Below, one piece after another: positions 13,312 to 21,595 of a stretch of DNA of 29,181 bases; positions within the stretch are counted from its first letter, which is position 1, and the number at the start of each line of letters is the position of its first letter. Source of the DNA: DASVLX01 sp035552275 (GTDB taxonomy: Bacteria > Actinomycetota > Actinomycetes > Mycobacteriales > Pseudonocardiaceae). A model generated the notes under the pieces. The model saw only the letters and a list, made by a program, of their open reading frames with translations. It had not been told where the DNA came from and did not search any database. The stretch lies in assembly GCA_035552275.1 (NCBI GenBank), contig DASZLR010000081.1, positions 1 to 29,181 of the forward strand. Direction: 5' to 3'. The translations under genes and the position numbers were made by a program.

Positions 13312-16300
13312 CTACGAGCGCGGCTTCTCGCGCATCTCGTAGGTCTCGATCACGTCCTGCAGTCGCAGGTCGTTGTACGAGCTCAGGGTCAGACCGCATT
13401 CGAAGCCCTCACGGACCTCGTTGGCGTCGTCCTTGAACCGCTTCAGCGAGGTGAGCGTCAGGTTCTGCGCGACCACCACGTTGTCCCGCAGCACCCGCGC
13501 CTTGCCATTCCGCTTGAGCTCACCGGAGAGCACCATGCAACCCGCGATCGTGCCGACCTTCGAGGACCGGAACAGCTCGCGGATCTCCGCCCGACCGAGC
13601 TGGATCTCCTCGTACTCCGGCTTCAGCATGCCCTTCAGGGCCTGCTCGATCTCCTCGATCGCCTGGTAGATGACCGTGTAGTAGCGGACATCCACGCCCT
13701 CGCGGTTGGCCCGCTCGGTCGCCTTGCCCTCGGCCCGGACGTTGAAGCCCAACACGATCGTGTTGTCGGCGATCGCCAGGTCGATGTCGCTCTCGGTGAC
13801 ACCACCCACGCCGCGGTGCACGACCCGCAGCTCGACATCGTCGCCGACATCGATCTTCAGCAACGCATCCTCAAGGGCCTCGACGGTACCCGAGTTGTCA
13901 CCCTTGATGATCAGGCTGAGCTGGTTGGTCTCCTTCAGCGCGGCGTCCAGGTCCTCCAGGCTGACCCGCTTCGCCCGCGACGCGTTGAGCGCGTTGCGGT
14001 TACGGGCCTGCCGCCGCTCGGCGATCTGCCGGGCGACCCGGTCCTCGTCGACCACCAGGAAGGTGTCCCCGGCGCCGGGCACCGAGGTGAACCCGACGAC
14101 CTGGACCGGCCGGGACGGCGTGGCCGCCTCGATGTCCCCGCCGAACTCGTCCAGCATCCGCCGCACCCGGCCGTACGCGCCGCCAGCGACGATCGAGTCA
14201 CCGACGTGCAGCACGCCGCGCTGCACCAGCACGGTCGCCACCGGACCACGGCCACGGTCCAGGTGCGCCTCGATCGCGACGCCCTGGGCCTCCATGTTCG
14301 GGTTGGCCCGCAGGTCCAGCTCCGCGTCGGCGGTGAGCAGGATCGCTTCGAGCAAACCGTCGATGTTGGTGGCCTGCTTGGCGGAGATGTCCACGAACAT
14401 GGTGTCGCCGCCGTATTCCTCGGGCACCACGTTGTAGTCGGTCATCTGCTGCCGGATCTTCTGCGGGTTGGCGCCGGCCACGTCGATCTTGTTGACCGCC
14501 ACCACGATCGGCACCTTCGCCGCCTGGGCGTGGTTGATCGCCTCCACCGTCTGCGGCATCACACCGTCATCGGCGGCGACCACGATCACCGCGATGTCGG
14601 TGGCCTGCGCGCCACGGGCACGCATGGCGGTGAATGCCTCGTGGCCCGGGGTGTCGATGAAGGTGATCAGCCGCTCTTGGTCCTCAAGGTTGGTGGCCAC
14701 CTGGTAGGCGCCGATGTGCTGGGTGATGCCGCCGGCCTCGCCCTCGTGGACGTTCGTCTTGCGGATCGTGTCCAGCAACCGGGTCTTGCCGTGGTCGACG
14801 TGACCCATCACGGTCACCACCGGCGGCCGCACCTGGAGATCGGCCTCGGTGCCGGCGTCCTCGCCATAGGTGATGTCGAAGGAGTGCAGGAGTTCGCGGT
14901 CCTCCTCCTCCGGACTGACGACCTGGACCTGGTAGTTCATCTCCGAGCCGAGCAGTTCGAGGATGTCCTCGGAGACGGACTGGGTCGCGGTGACCATCTC
15001 GCCGAGATGGAACAGCACCTGGACCAGGGCGGCCGGGTTGGCGTTGATCTTGTCGGCGAAGTCGGTCAGCGACGCGCCGCGCGGCAACCGGATCGTCTCG
15101 CCGCTGCCCTTGGGCAGCCGCACACCACCGACGCTCGGCGCCTGCATGTTGTCGAATTCCTGGCGCTTCTGCCGCTTCGACTTCCGGCCACGCCGGGCCG
15201 GTCCGCCGGGACGACCGAACGCGCCGGCAGCGCCACCGCGACCGCCGGGGCCACCCGGACGACCACCGCCGCCACGGAAGCCACCGCCGCCAGCCGGCGC
15301 TCCACCGCCGCCACCGGGACCACCGCCACCGGGACGGAAGCCACCGCCACCGCCGCCACCACCGCGGAAGCCGCCACCACCGCCACCGGGACGGCCGCCA
15401 CCACCGGGACCGCCGCCGGGACGACCACCGCCGCCACCGCCACCGCGTCCGGGCTGGGGACGCGGCGGCATCATGCCGGGGTTGGGCCGCGGCGGCATGC
15501 TGCCCGGGCTGGGCCGCGAGCCGCCGGACGTCGGGTGACCTTCGCGCGGGTTCCCCTCACGCGGCGGACGACCGTCGCCGGGACGACCGGGACGGCCCTC
15601 GCCGGAACGACCCGGACGACCGTCGCCGGGACGGTTCGGGCGATCGCCGTGGCCACGCTCGGCCGGCCCGCGCTGCTCGCCCGGACCACCGTGTCGAGGC
15701 CCGGCCGGACGTGACGAACCGCCGCCGACGCCGAACGGGTTGTTGCCCACCTTCGGGGTGCGCGGACCCGGCTTCGGCGACTGCGGCCGAGGCGGCACGA
15801 CGGACGAACCGGAGTCCGGCCGGCCGCTCTGCTGGCCGGTGGACGGCGCGGGGCGGTCCGCCGAGCGCGCCGGCTTGCCGCCGGGCGCCGGACGACTGGC
15901 CGGCGCGGGGGCCGGGGGCGTCTGGGCGGCCGGTTCGGCCGGGGCCGGGCGCGGACCGGGGCGGGAGCCGCCGGACGGCGCCGGACGCTCGGGGGCTGGA
16001 GCTGGTGCGGGAGCCGCCGAAGCCGCTGCCGGGGTCGCGCCGTTGGTCGCCGGGGCCGGTCGGATCGACGGCGGGGCCGGTGCCGGTGCGGCGGGTTGGG
16101 GTGCTGCCGAAGCAGCCGGTCGAGCCGAACCACGGCTGCCGCCGGAACGACTCGGCTTGCCCGCGTCTCCACTGGGGAACGAGTCCCGCAACCGTCGGGC
16201 GACTGGCGCCTCGACGGTGGAGGACGCGGACTTCACAAACTCGCCCAAGTCCTTCAACTTGGCGAGTACATCCTTGCTCGTGACACCGAGCTCTTTAGCG

Positions 16301-16329
16301 AGCTCGTGCACGCGGGCCTTGCCTGCCAC
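13312..16329 (-). CDS. infB: Translation initiation factor IF-2
   Basis: The 1005-residue protein begins AGKARVHELAKELGVTSKDV, the IF-2 N-terminal domain. A very long Pro/Ala/Gly-rich linker follows (about residues 65-380), with an almost pure Gly/Phe/Arg segment encoded near 15230-15450. The GTPase domain has G1 GHVDHGKT at about 509-516, G3 DTPGHEAF and G4 VNKIDVAG, followed by domains II-IV for fMet-tRNA binding. GTG 16329 is preferred because GAGGAG precedes it by five bases; the in-frame ATG at 16341 overlaps that ribosome site. It is the fourth gene of the cluster. Confidence 0.97.
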   Translation of the reverse strand: MAGKARVHELAKELGVTSKDVLAKLKDLGEFVKSASSTVEAPVARRLRDSFPSGDAGKPSRSGGSRGSARPAASAAPQPAAPAPAPPSIRPAPATNGATPAAASAAPAPAPAPERPAPSGGSRPGPRPAPAEPAAQTPPAPAPASRPAPGGKPARSADRPAPSTGQQSGRPDSGSSVVPPRPQSPKPGPRTPKVGNNPFGVGGGSSRPAGPRHGGPGEQRGPAERGHGDRPNRPGDGRPGRSGEGRPGRPGDGRPPREGNPREGHPTSGGSRPSPGSMPPRPNPGMMPPRPQPGRGGGGGGGRPGGGPGGGGRPGGGGGGFRGGGGGGGGFRPGGGGPGGGGGAPAGGGGFRGGGGRPGGPGGRGGAAGAFGRPGGPARRGRKSKRQKRQEFDNMQAPSVGGVRLPKGSGETIRLPRGASLTDFADKINANPAALVQVLFHLGEMVTATQSVSEDILELLGSEMNYQVQVVSPEEEDRELLHSFDITYGEDAGTEADLQVRPPVVTVMGHVDHGKTRLLDTIRKTNVHEGEAGGITQHIGAYQVATNLEDQERLITFIDTPGHEAFTAMRARGAQATDIAVIVVAADDGVMPQTVEAINHAQAAKVPIVVAVNKIDVAGANPQKIRQQMTDYNVVPEEYGGDTMFVDISAKQATNIDGLLEAILLTADAELDLRANPNMEAQGVAIEAHLDRGRGPVATVLVQRGVLHVGDSIVAGGAYGRVRRMLDEFGGDIEAATPSRPVQVVGFTSVPGAGDTFLVVDEDRVARQIAERRQARNRNALNASRAKRVSLEDLDAALKETNQLSLIIKGDNSGTVEALEDALLKIDVGDDVELRVVHRGVGGVTESDIDLAIADNTIVLGFNVRAEGKATERANREGVDVRYYTVIYQAIEEIEQALKGMLKPEYEEIQLGRAEIRELFRSSKVGTIAGCMVLSGELKRNGKARVLRDNVVVAQNLTLTSLKRFKDDANEVREGFECGLTLSSYNDLRLQDVIETYEMREKPRS

Positions 16330-16405
16330 TGGTCTCCTCATCTGAGGCCGGCGGGCAGGCGGCCCGTCGACCTCGCTCTATCGTCGCGCGTTCATGGCTT
16401 CAGCT

Positions 16406-16777
16406 TCACGGCTGACTCATGACGGGTCGACCTGCTTCCTTGTCCTGTTCGACGTGGGTGGTTCCCACATCGGCACACTCGCCGGCCGGGCGCTCCAGGT
16501 GGGCGCGGACCCGCTCGACGTCGAGCGGCCCCGGGACGCGCAGCGCCCGCGGAAACGCCCGCCGTCGCTCGGCGGCGCGCAGGCAGTCGGCACGCGGATG
16601 CAACCACGCTCCCCGTCCCGACAACCGGCGCCGGGGATCGGGGACGACCTCACCCGCCACGACCACCACACGCAACAGCTCGGCGGCCAACGCCTGGGCA
16701 CGACAACCCACACACGTTCGCACCGGGCCAACAGGCAGCCCTGTACGCACTGAGACCGGTCCCTGACGTTGAACCAT
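16406..16777 (-). CDS. ylxR: YlxR family nucleic-acid-binding protein (DUF448)
   Basis: The 123-residue protein has the YlxR core: VRTCVGCRAQ (the GRGAxxC-type RNA-binding fold), VVPDPRRRLSGRGAWLHPRA and DCLRAAERRRAF. YlxR is encoded between nusA and infB in many Gram-positive bacteria. It is implicated in RNA binding and RNase P or transcriptional effects in some species. ATG 16777 lies 11 bases after AGGAGA. GTG codons nearer the domain are possible starts. The C-terminal tail after about residue 95 is not conserved. Confidence 0.88.
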   Translation of the reverse strand: MVQRQGPVSVRTGLPVGPVRTCVGCRAQALAAELLRVVVVAGEVVPDPRRRLSGRGAWLHPRADCLRAAERRRAFPRALRVPGPLDVERVRAHLERPAGECADVGTTHVEQDKEAGRPVMSQP

Positions 16778-16799
16778 CTACGAGTCTATCTCCTGATGG

Positions 16800-17960
16800 T
16801 CAGTTGTCCGAACCCGCCGCCGGCGCGGACCTCGGACCGGTCGCCGGACCGGTCGCCGCCGACCTTCCCGCGGCCTCGTCCGGGTAACCAGCGGAGACCG
16901 ACCCAACCGATTCTGTGACCTCGCTGACGGGATCGACGGGGTCCGCCGGGTCCACTGGGTCGACGGCGTGGTCCGGGTCGGCGGCGCCGGCGACGTCACT
17001 GCGGATGTCGATCCGCCAGCCGGTCAGCCGGGCGGCGAGCCGGGCGTTCTGGCCTTCCTTGCCGATCGCCAGCGAGAGCTGGTAATCCGGCACCACGACC
17101 CGCGCGGTCTTGGCCCGCTCGTCGACCACCCGCACCGAGATGACCTTCGCCGGGGACAGCGCGTTCCCGACGAAGGTGGCCGGGTCCTCGGCGTAGTCCA
17201 CGATGTCGATCTTCTCGCCGGCCAGCTCGCTCATCACGTTGCGCACCCGGGCACCCATCGGCCCGATGCACGCGCCCTTGGCGTTCACTCCGGACACCGT
17301 CGACCGGACCGCGATCTTGGACCGGTGGCCGGGCTCGCGGGCGACGGCCGGGATCTCCACGGTGCCGTCGGCGATCTCCGGCACCTCCAGCGCGAACAAC
17401 CGGCGGACCAGGTTGGGGTGGGTACGGGACAGGGTGATCTGGGTGCCGCGCATGCCCCGGGAGACGCCGACGACGTAGCAGCGCAGCCGGCTGCCGTGCT
17501 CGTACCGCTCGCCGGGCACCTGCTCACCGGGCGGCAGCACGCCTTCGGTGTCGCCGACCTGCACCACCACCATGCCGCGCGCGTTGGCCCGGGAGTCCCG
17601 CTGCACCACACCCGCGACGATCTCGCCCTCCTTCGCGGAGAACTCGCCGAAGGTCCGCTCGTGCTCGGCGTCCCGCAACCGTTGCAGGATGACCTGGCGG
17701 GCGGTGGTCGCCGCGATCCGGCCGAACCCCTCCGGGGTGTCGTCCCACTCCTCGAGGACTTCGCCCTCCGGGCCGACCTCCTGGGCGAGCACCCGGACGA
17801 GTCCGGTCTTCCGGTCGATGTCGATCTTGGCGTGCGGCTGGTGGCCGTCAGTGTGCTTGTAGGCGGTCAGCAGCGCGGTCTCGATGGCGTCCAGGACCAT
17901 GTCGAAGGGGATGTCCTTGTCCCGTTCGATCGCCCGCAGGGCGGCGATGTCGACGTTCAT
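16800..17960 (-). CDS. nusA: Transcription termination/antitermination factor NusA
   Basis: The 386-residue protein shows the NusA N-terminal RNA polymerase-binding domain (MNVDIAALRAIERDKDIPFD), an S1 domain (about 110-180), KH1 with its GPMG loop at 233-236 and KH2 with GKEG at 300-303. As usual in actinobacteria it lacks the E. coli C-terminal acidic repeats. Instead it has a low-complexity tail of DPVDPADPVDPV repeats from about 330. ATG 17960 overlaps the rimP stop as ATGA. ylxR follows after 22 bases. Confidence 0.97.
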   Translation of the reverse strand: MNVDIAALRAIERDKDIPFDMVLDAIETALLTAYKHTDGHQPHAKIDIDRKTGLVRVLAQEVGPEGEVLEEWDDTPEGFGRIAATTARQVILQRLRDAEHERTFGEFSAKEGEIVAGVVQRDSRANARGMVVVQVGDTEGVLPPGEQVPGERYEHGSRLRCYVVGVSRGMRGTQITLSRTHPNLVRRLFALEVPEIADGTVEIPAVAREPGHRSKIAVRSTVSGVNAKGACIGPMGARVRNVMSELAGEKIDIVDYAEDPATFVGNALSPAKVISVRVVDERAKTARVVVPDYQLSLAIGKEGQNARLAARLTGWRIDIRSDVAGAADPDHAVDPVDPADPVDPVSEVTESVGSVSAGYPDEAAGRSAATGPATGPRSAPAAGSDN

Positions 17961-18487
17961 GACTCCTCCTTGGTGACCTCGTCGCCGGTAGGTTCCAGCA
18001 ACCGCAGGTCGTGCACCGATGGCGACCGGAACTCGATCTCGACCACGGCCTTGGCGATGTCGCGGTACTGCACCCGGCGCAGCGCCCCGTCCACCAGCAC
18101 CCGCACGCCGTGCTCGTCGGCCGCGCCGACCCGGCCGGTGAACTGACCGCCGTCGTGCCGGTGGAACCGCACCAGCCGCAGCCTGGCCCGCCGCCAGTGC
18201 CGGGGTTGGGTCAGCGGGCGGTCGATGCCCGGCGAGGTCACTTCCAGTGTGTACGGCCCGGCAAGCAGTTCGTCGTGCTGGTCGAGGGTCGCCGAGACGG
18301 TCCGGCTGGCCTGGGCGAGCAGGTCGAGGTCGACGCCGTCCTCGGCGTCCACCACCACCTTGACCTGCCGCCGCCGGCCGGCGCTGGACACGTCCAGGCA
18401 GTCCAGGTCGAGGCCGAGCGCGCCCACCGACTCGGCGACGATGGGCGTGAGCCGACCGGCTAGCTCATCGCGCTGCTGGCTGGACAC
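17957..18487 (-). CDS. rimP: Ribosome maturation factor RimP
   Basis: The 176-residue protein has the two RimP domains: the N-terminal alpha/beta part (AESVGALGLDLDCLDV, RRRQVKVVVDAEDGVDLDLL) with the conserved YTLEVTSPGIDRPLT, and the C-terminal SH3-like part (GRVGAADEHGVRVLVDG). RimP acts in 30S assembly. GTG 18487 is chosen because GAGGAG lies six bases upstream. Further upstream in-frame codons lack family similarity. It is the first gene of the cluster; no clear promoter was recognised upstream. Confidence 0.94.
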   Translation of the reverse strand: MSSQQRDELAGRLTPIVAESVGALGLDLDCLDVSSAGRRRQVKVVVDAEDGVDLDLLAQASRTVSATLDQHDELLAGPYTLEVTSPGIDRPLTQPRHWRRARLRLVRFHRHDGGQFTGRVGAADEHGVRVLVDGALRRVQYRDIAKAVVEIEFRSPSVHDLRLLEPTGDEVTKEES

Positions 18488-18537
18488 AGGTCGCTCCTCG
18501 CTGGTGGGGCCGATCGTGTGCCGGTGCGACCGGCCAC

Positions 18538-18567
18538 GCATGGCGATGCATGCCAATGCATGACAGC
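18538..18567. repeat. 10-bp tandem repeat, 3 degenerate copies
   Basis: GCATGGCGAT, GCATGCCAAT and GCATGACAGC run in series about 50-80 bases upstream of the rimP start. Each unit contains GCATG, and ATGCAT palindromes occur at the junctions. It would lie in the rimP leader or promoter region. Confidence 0.5.
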
Positions 18568-18681
18568 GCCGGCCGACGTCGGTTTCGGCGGCCGTGGTCG
18601 CTCAGCGTATCGCGTCCTGGCGAATCGGCACGTCGGAGCACCACTCACGGTCAACTTGCCGCCCTGGCAGGATGACGAGCC

Positions 18682-19212
18682 GTGAGATCGGCCGAAGCTT
18701 CCGGGTTCGCCGGGCGCCGCTGGACCCGACGCGGCCTGCTGCGGACCGCCGCGGTCACCGCCGTGGCGGTGCCGTTGGCCGCCCCGGCGATCGCCGCGTG
18801 CACCGCCCAACAGCCGCCGAGCGCGCCGGATCCGCTGACCGCGCTGGTCACCGCCGCCGAGTCAGATGCGCGGGCCGCGCAGGCCGCCGCGGCTGCCTTC
18901 CCGGACAACGCGGCCACCCTGAACGTGGTGGCCTCGGTGCGGCAGCAGCACGCCGCCGCGCTGCGGGCCGAGGTCAACCGGGCGAACACCACGCCCACCA
19001 CGAGCGGTTCGCCTACCACCGAGACAACCGGGACGTCGGCGCCCCCGGCACCGGCCAGCGAGGGCGCCGCGATGAGCCAGTTGACCGGCAACCTGCGCAC
19101 GGCACAACAACAGGCGGCCGGCCTGGTGCCGACACTGCCGCGCTACCGCGCCGGGTTGGTCGGCTCGGTGTCCGCCGGCTGCGCGAGTGTGTTGGAGGCG
19201 TTGGGGGCGTGA
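18682..19212 (+). CDS. Tat-type lipoprotein of unknown function
   Basis: The 176-residue protein has a long basic N-region with RRWTRRGLLRT, a moderately hydrophobic stretch, and the lipobox AIAAC (Cys40). This suggests twin-arginine export and lipid anchoring. The mature part is Ala/Thr-rich and probably helical (ALVTAAESDARAAQAAAAAF, VVASVRQQHAAALRAEVNRA) with a Thr/Ser/Pro linker. The helical pattern resembles a degenerate ferritin-like bundle. It could work together with the following DUF4439 gene, which starts within its stop codon. The start is GTG 18682, with only a weak ribosome site. Confidence 0.75.
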   Translation: MRSAEASGFAGRRWTRRGLLRTAAVTAVAVPLAAPAIAACTAQQPPSAPDPLTALVTAAESDARAAQAAAAAFPDNAATLNVVASVRQQHAAALRAEVNRANTTPTTSGSPTTETTGTSAPPAPASEGAAMSQLTGNLRTAQQQAAGLVPTLPRYRAGLVGSVSAGCASVLEALGA

Positions 19213-19658
19213 GCGGCACGATGGCGACAGACACGGCGAGCGCGTTGCAGCAGGCGCTGGGCACGGAGTACGCGGCGATCTGGGTATGCGGCCTGGCCAG
19301 CGCGTTCGCCGGCGGCGGAGTGACGCCGGAACTGGCCGCCGCGCAGACCACGCACCAGGCCCGCCGGGACGCGGTCCAGCGACTGCTCACCGACGCCGGC
19401 CAGACCCCGGCCCTCGCGCAACCGGCCTATGTGCTGCCCCAGCCGGTGAACAGCCAGGCCAGCGCGCTGGCGATGCTCGCCGTCGCCGAGGCGGACGCCA
19501 CCGTCGCCTGGCGAGCGGTGTTGGAGCGCACCGACGACGCCGGCCTGCGACAGACCGCGCTGACCGCGCTCACCGACAGCGCCGTCCGGGAGACCAGGTG
19601 GCGTCGGCTCGCCGGCATCTCGCCGGCGTCGGTGCCGATGCCCGGCCAGCCGTCCTGA
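19209..19658 (+). CDS. DUF4439 ferritin-like protein
   Basis: The 149-residue helical protein contains ALQQALGTEYAAIWVCGLAS, AAAQTTHQARRDAVQRLLTD, AYVLPQPVNSQASALAMLAV and AEADATVAWRAVLER. This corresponds to the DUF4439 ferritin-like domain of actinobacteria. Some Glu/His positions of iron-binding ferritins are present, but a di-iron site is not certain. GTG 19209 overlaps the lipoprotein stop as GTGA; ATG 19221 is the alternative. No signal peptide is visible. The two genes are probably one functional unit. Confidence 0.8.
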   Translation: MSGTMATDTASALQQALGTEYAAIWVCGLASAFAGGGVTPELAAAQTTHQARRDAVQRLLTDAGQTPALAQPAYVLPQPVNSQASALAMLAVAEADATVAWRAVLERTDDAGLRQTALTALTDSAVRETRWRRLAGISPASVPMPGQPS

Positions 19659-19701
19659 TCGGGTTGCCATCCTGACCGGGTTTCAGCTGGCTCAGCTGGC
19701 G
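19654..19701. repeat. 17-bp and 9-bp short tandem duplications between convergent genes
   Basis: CCTGATCGGGTTGCCAT is followed by a diverged copy starting CCTGACCGGGTT. Then CAGCTGGCT is followed by CAGCTGGCG. The array runs from the DUF4439 stop into the end of the convergent membrane protein gene. No hairpin terminator is seen in this 33-bp spacer. Confidence 0.5.
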
Positions 19702-20405
19702 CTGCCCAGTTGTCGCACGGCAGCCGAGGCGACCGCGTTGAGAGCGGCCTTGGCGTTCCCGTTCTGGCTGCTGGCGAACAATTCGGTCACGGCGATGACC
19801 TCGTCGGTGCCCGACGCGGCGGACGCGTACCCGCCGTTCTCCAAGTTGGTCGGGCCATTGGGCGCGGCGGCGGTCTTGTCCTCCACCAGGTCCTTGACGT
19901 GGCCGGTGTCGCTTGTGTTGCTGAGCGTGTCCAGGCCGGTCGCGGCGGCCGTGTTGCCCATGTGCAGCACGGCGACGCCGACCAGCACCTGGCGGCCGTC
20001 GGACAGCTGGGTGGTGTAGAGCGAGCGGGACAGCTGCTGGCAGGAGTGCGACACGAGGTACTGCCGCAGCTGGCCGGTGGCGTGCGGCGCGCAGGTCGAG
20101 TCGTTCACCGGTTGGTGGTACGGGGTGAACTGGTAGGCGCCGGCCACCGCGGAGCCTGGGGGCTTCTCCGTCGGTCCGGAACCCTGGTGGAACAGCCACC
20201 ACACCAGGCCGGACAACACCGCCACGAGCAGCAGGCCCAGTCCCTTGAGCGTCCAGTCCAGTGCTTTCGAGCGATCGCCCGGACGACCGGCGGAAGGCGG
20301 ACCGGGCGGGGGTGCGATGCGCTGGGTGCCGTCCGGATCCAACGCCTCGTACCCACCGCGCGCCTGAGGCTTGGTGGGTGCGTTGTAGTCGAAGGACTCG
20401 GACAT
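19692..20405 (-). CDS. Single-span membrane protein with extracytoplasmic domain, unknown function
   Basis: The 237-residue protein has a hydrophilic, Pro-rich cytoplasmic N-terminus (about 1-50) and one transmembrane segment (LKGLGLLLVAVLSGLVWWLF, about 54-73). A ~160-residue outer domain follows, with two Cys (STCAPHA, SHSCQQL) that could form a disulfide. No known domain was recognised. The start is ATG 20405. There is no Shine-Dalgarno; instead a TACGGT hexamer ends 7 bases before the ATG, so the message may be leaderless. It is divergent from yjbQ. Confidence 0.75.
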   Translation of the reverse strand: MSESFDYNAPTKPQARGGYEALDPDGTQRIAPPPGPPSAGRPGDRSKALDWTLKGLGLLLVAVLSGLVWWLFHQGSGPTEKPPGSAVAGAYQFTPYHQPVNDSTCAPHATGQLRQYLVSHSCQQLSRSLYTTQLSDGRQVLVGVAVLHMGNTAAATGLDTLSNTSDTGHVKDLVEDKTAAAPNGPTNLENGGYASAASGTDEVIAVTELFASSQNGNAKAALNAVASAAVRQLGSAS

Positions 20406-20412
20406 CGCGACA

Positions 20413-20418
20413 ACCGTA
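20413..20418 (-). promoter_or_regulatory. Putative -10 of a leaderless transcript
   Basis: TACGGT on the leftward strand ends 7 bases before ATG 20405, the spacing expected for transcription starting at the start codon. No good -35 is visible 17-18 bases upstream. Confidence 0.4.
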
Positions 20419-20464
20419 ATGGGTGATCCGCGCCGAAGTGACGCCGGCCAGTGCCAGATGTCCC

Positions 20465-20470
20465 TATGGT
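20465..20470 (+). promoter_or_regulatory. Putative -10 of the yjbQ transcript (leaderless)
   Basis: TATGGT ends 7 bases before GTG 20478, and no Shine-Dalgarno is present between them. This mirrors the divergent gene on the other side of the same 72-bp spacer. The -35 match is weak. Confidence 0.4.
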
Positions 20471-20477
20471 TAACCGA

Positions 20478-20894
20478 GTGCACAGCAAGGAGATCGAGAT
20501 CCGGACCGGCGCCACCGAGGTCGTCCACGACCTGACCGACGACTGCGAACGGTTCGTCGCGGAAGCACCCGCCGGACCTACGGACGGATTACTGCACGTC
20601 TGGGTGCCGCACGCGACCGCCGGGCTGGCCGTGCTGGAGACCGGCGCCGGCAGTGACGAGGACCTGCTGGCGACCCTGCGCGAGCTGCTGCCGCCGGATC
20701 GCCGGTGGCAGCACCGGCACGGATCACCCGGCCACGGCCGGGATCACGTGCTGCCCGCGCTGCTGCCGCCGTACGCGACCGTGCCGCTGCTGGACGGGCG
20801 GCTCGCGCTGGGCACCTGGCAGTCGATCTGCCTGGTGGACACCAACGTGGACAACCCGGCGCGTCGGGTGCGGCTGAGCGTGCTGTCGGGTTGA
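20478..20894 (+). CDS. YjbQ family (UPF0047) enzyme
   Basis: The 138-residue protein covers the YjbQ fold: IRTGATEVVHDLTDDCERFV, LHVWVPHATAGLAVLETGAG, DHVLPALLPPYATVPLLDGR and LALGTWQSICLVDTNVDNPA. The LALGTWQSI block is the family hallmark. In E. coli YjbQ shows weak thiamin-phosphate synthase activity, and the true role is uncertain. Candidate metal and active-site His residues are in HVWVPHATAG and in HGSPGHGRDH. GTG 20478 is chosen because family similarity starts there; ATG 20466 is in frame. The next gene begins two bases after the stop. Confidence 0.88.
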   Translation: MHSKEIEIRTGATEVVHDLTDDCERFVAEAPAGPTDGLLHVWVPHATAGLAVLETGAGSDEDLLATLRELLPPDRRWQHRHGSPGHGRDHVLPALLPPYATVPLLDGRLALGTWQSICLVDTNVDNPARRVRLSVLSG

Positions 20895-20896
20895 TC

Positions 20897-21595
20897 ATGC
20901 GGGGCGGCAGGCGAGAGTGGCTCACAGTGTTAGTGGTGGTTGTGCTGGCGTTCGCCGCGACCACCGCCATCATCAAGATGCTCCAGGGTGACCAGCGGGT
21001 CGTCGGGCAGCCGTCGCCGATCACCGGGGACGCCGTGGTGACGCCGGGCGGCCCCGAGCTGATCAATCCGGACAGCAAGCTGACGTACCGGCTGCCGGCC
21101 GCGGACTGGCGACCGGAGCCGACGATCGGCGAGGTCGGGGTCATCGCGCTCAACGAGGGCGCGCTGCGCACCCCGTACCAGTGCGACGGCGCCGAATACG
21201 CCCGTGGCCAGGTCGGCAGCGGCCAAGCCACGCCGGCCGACCCGGCCACGCTGGCCAGTTCGGTCGCCAACGAGGCCGCCGGCCAGTTCTACTCCATCAC
21301 CACGGCCACCGGCACCAGCGCCCCAACAGTCCACAATGGAGCATCGCGTCCCGTGCGGAGCCGACTGCCCAACGGGAAGCTGGTGAGCGGCGCGGTCTCG
21401 ATCGCCTACGCCGCGCAGACCGCCAGCCGGTGTCTGGCCAGCCGGGGCGAGGTGGTCGTGCTGGTGCTGCGCCTGGCCGACCGGGACGCGGTGCTGGTCG
21501 TCAACGGCGATCTGGACGGCGGGCCGGCCGACCCGGCCCCGGCCACCGACTCCGAACTGGAGAGCATCGTCAACAGCGCGACCCCGCTGAGCTGA
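20897..21595 (+). CDS. Membrane-anchored or secreted protein of unknown function
   Basis: The 232-residue protein has one N-terminal hydrophobic segment (WLTVLVVVVLAFAATTAII, about 8-26) and then an extracytoplasmic domain. Recognisable features are a KLTYRLPAADWRP stretch and two Cys (TPYQCDGAE, ASRCLASRG) that may be disulfide-linked. A VVVLVLRLADRDAVLVVNGD strand pair lies near the end. No family was recognised. ATG 20897 lies two bases after the yjbQ stop, so the two genes are probably co-transcribed. Confidence 0.75.
   Translation: MRGGRREWLTVLVVVVLAFAATTAIIKMLQGDQRVVGQPSPITGDAVVTPGGPELINPDSKLTYRLPAADWRPEPTIGEVGVIALNEGALRTPYQCDGAEYARGQVGSGQATPADPATLASSVANEAAGQFYSITTATGTSAPTVHNGASRPVRSRLPNGKLVSGAVSIAYAAQTASRCLASRGEVVVLVLRLADRDAVLVVNGDLDGGPADPAPATDSELESIVNSATPLS

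Noticed and set aside
15190..15480. Dense GGX repeats, considered as a DNA repeat or CRISPR-like array
   Set aside because: The units have no fixed length or spacers and encode the in-frame Gly-rich linker of IF-2.
13816..15714. A 632-codon rightward open frame ending in a Thr/Ala repeat region
   Set aside because: It is antisense to infB. The low-complexity end is just the complement of the Gly-rich linker codons.
16330..16405. A missing ylxQ gene between ylxR and infB
   Set aside because: The 76-bp spacer is too short to hold it, and ylxQ is often absent in actinobacteria. This is not unusual.
18601..18681. A sigma-70 promoter for rimP using TTGACC on the leftward strand
   Set aside because: No acceptable -10 is found 16-18 bp downstream, so the promoter could not be assigned.
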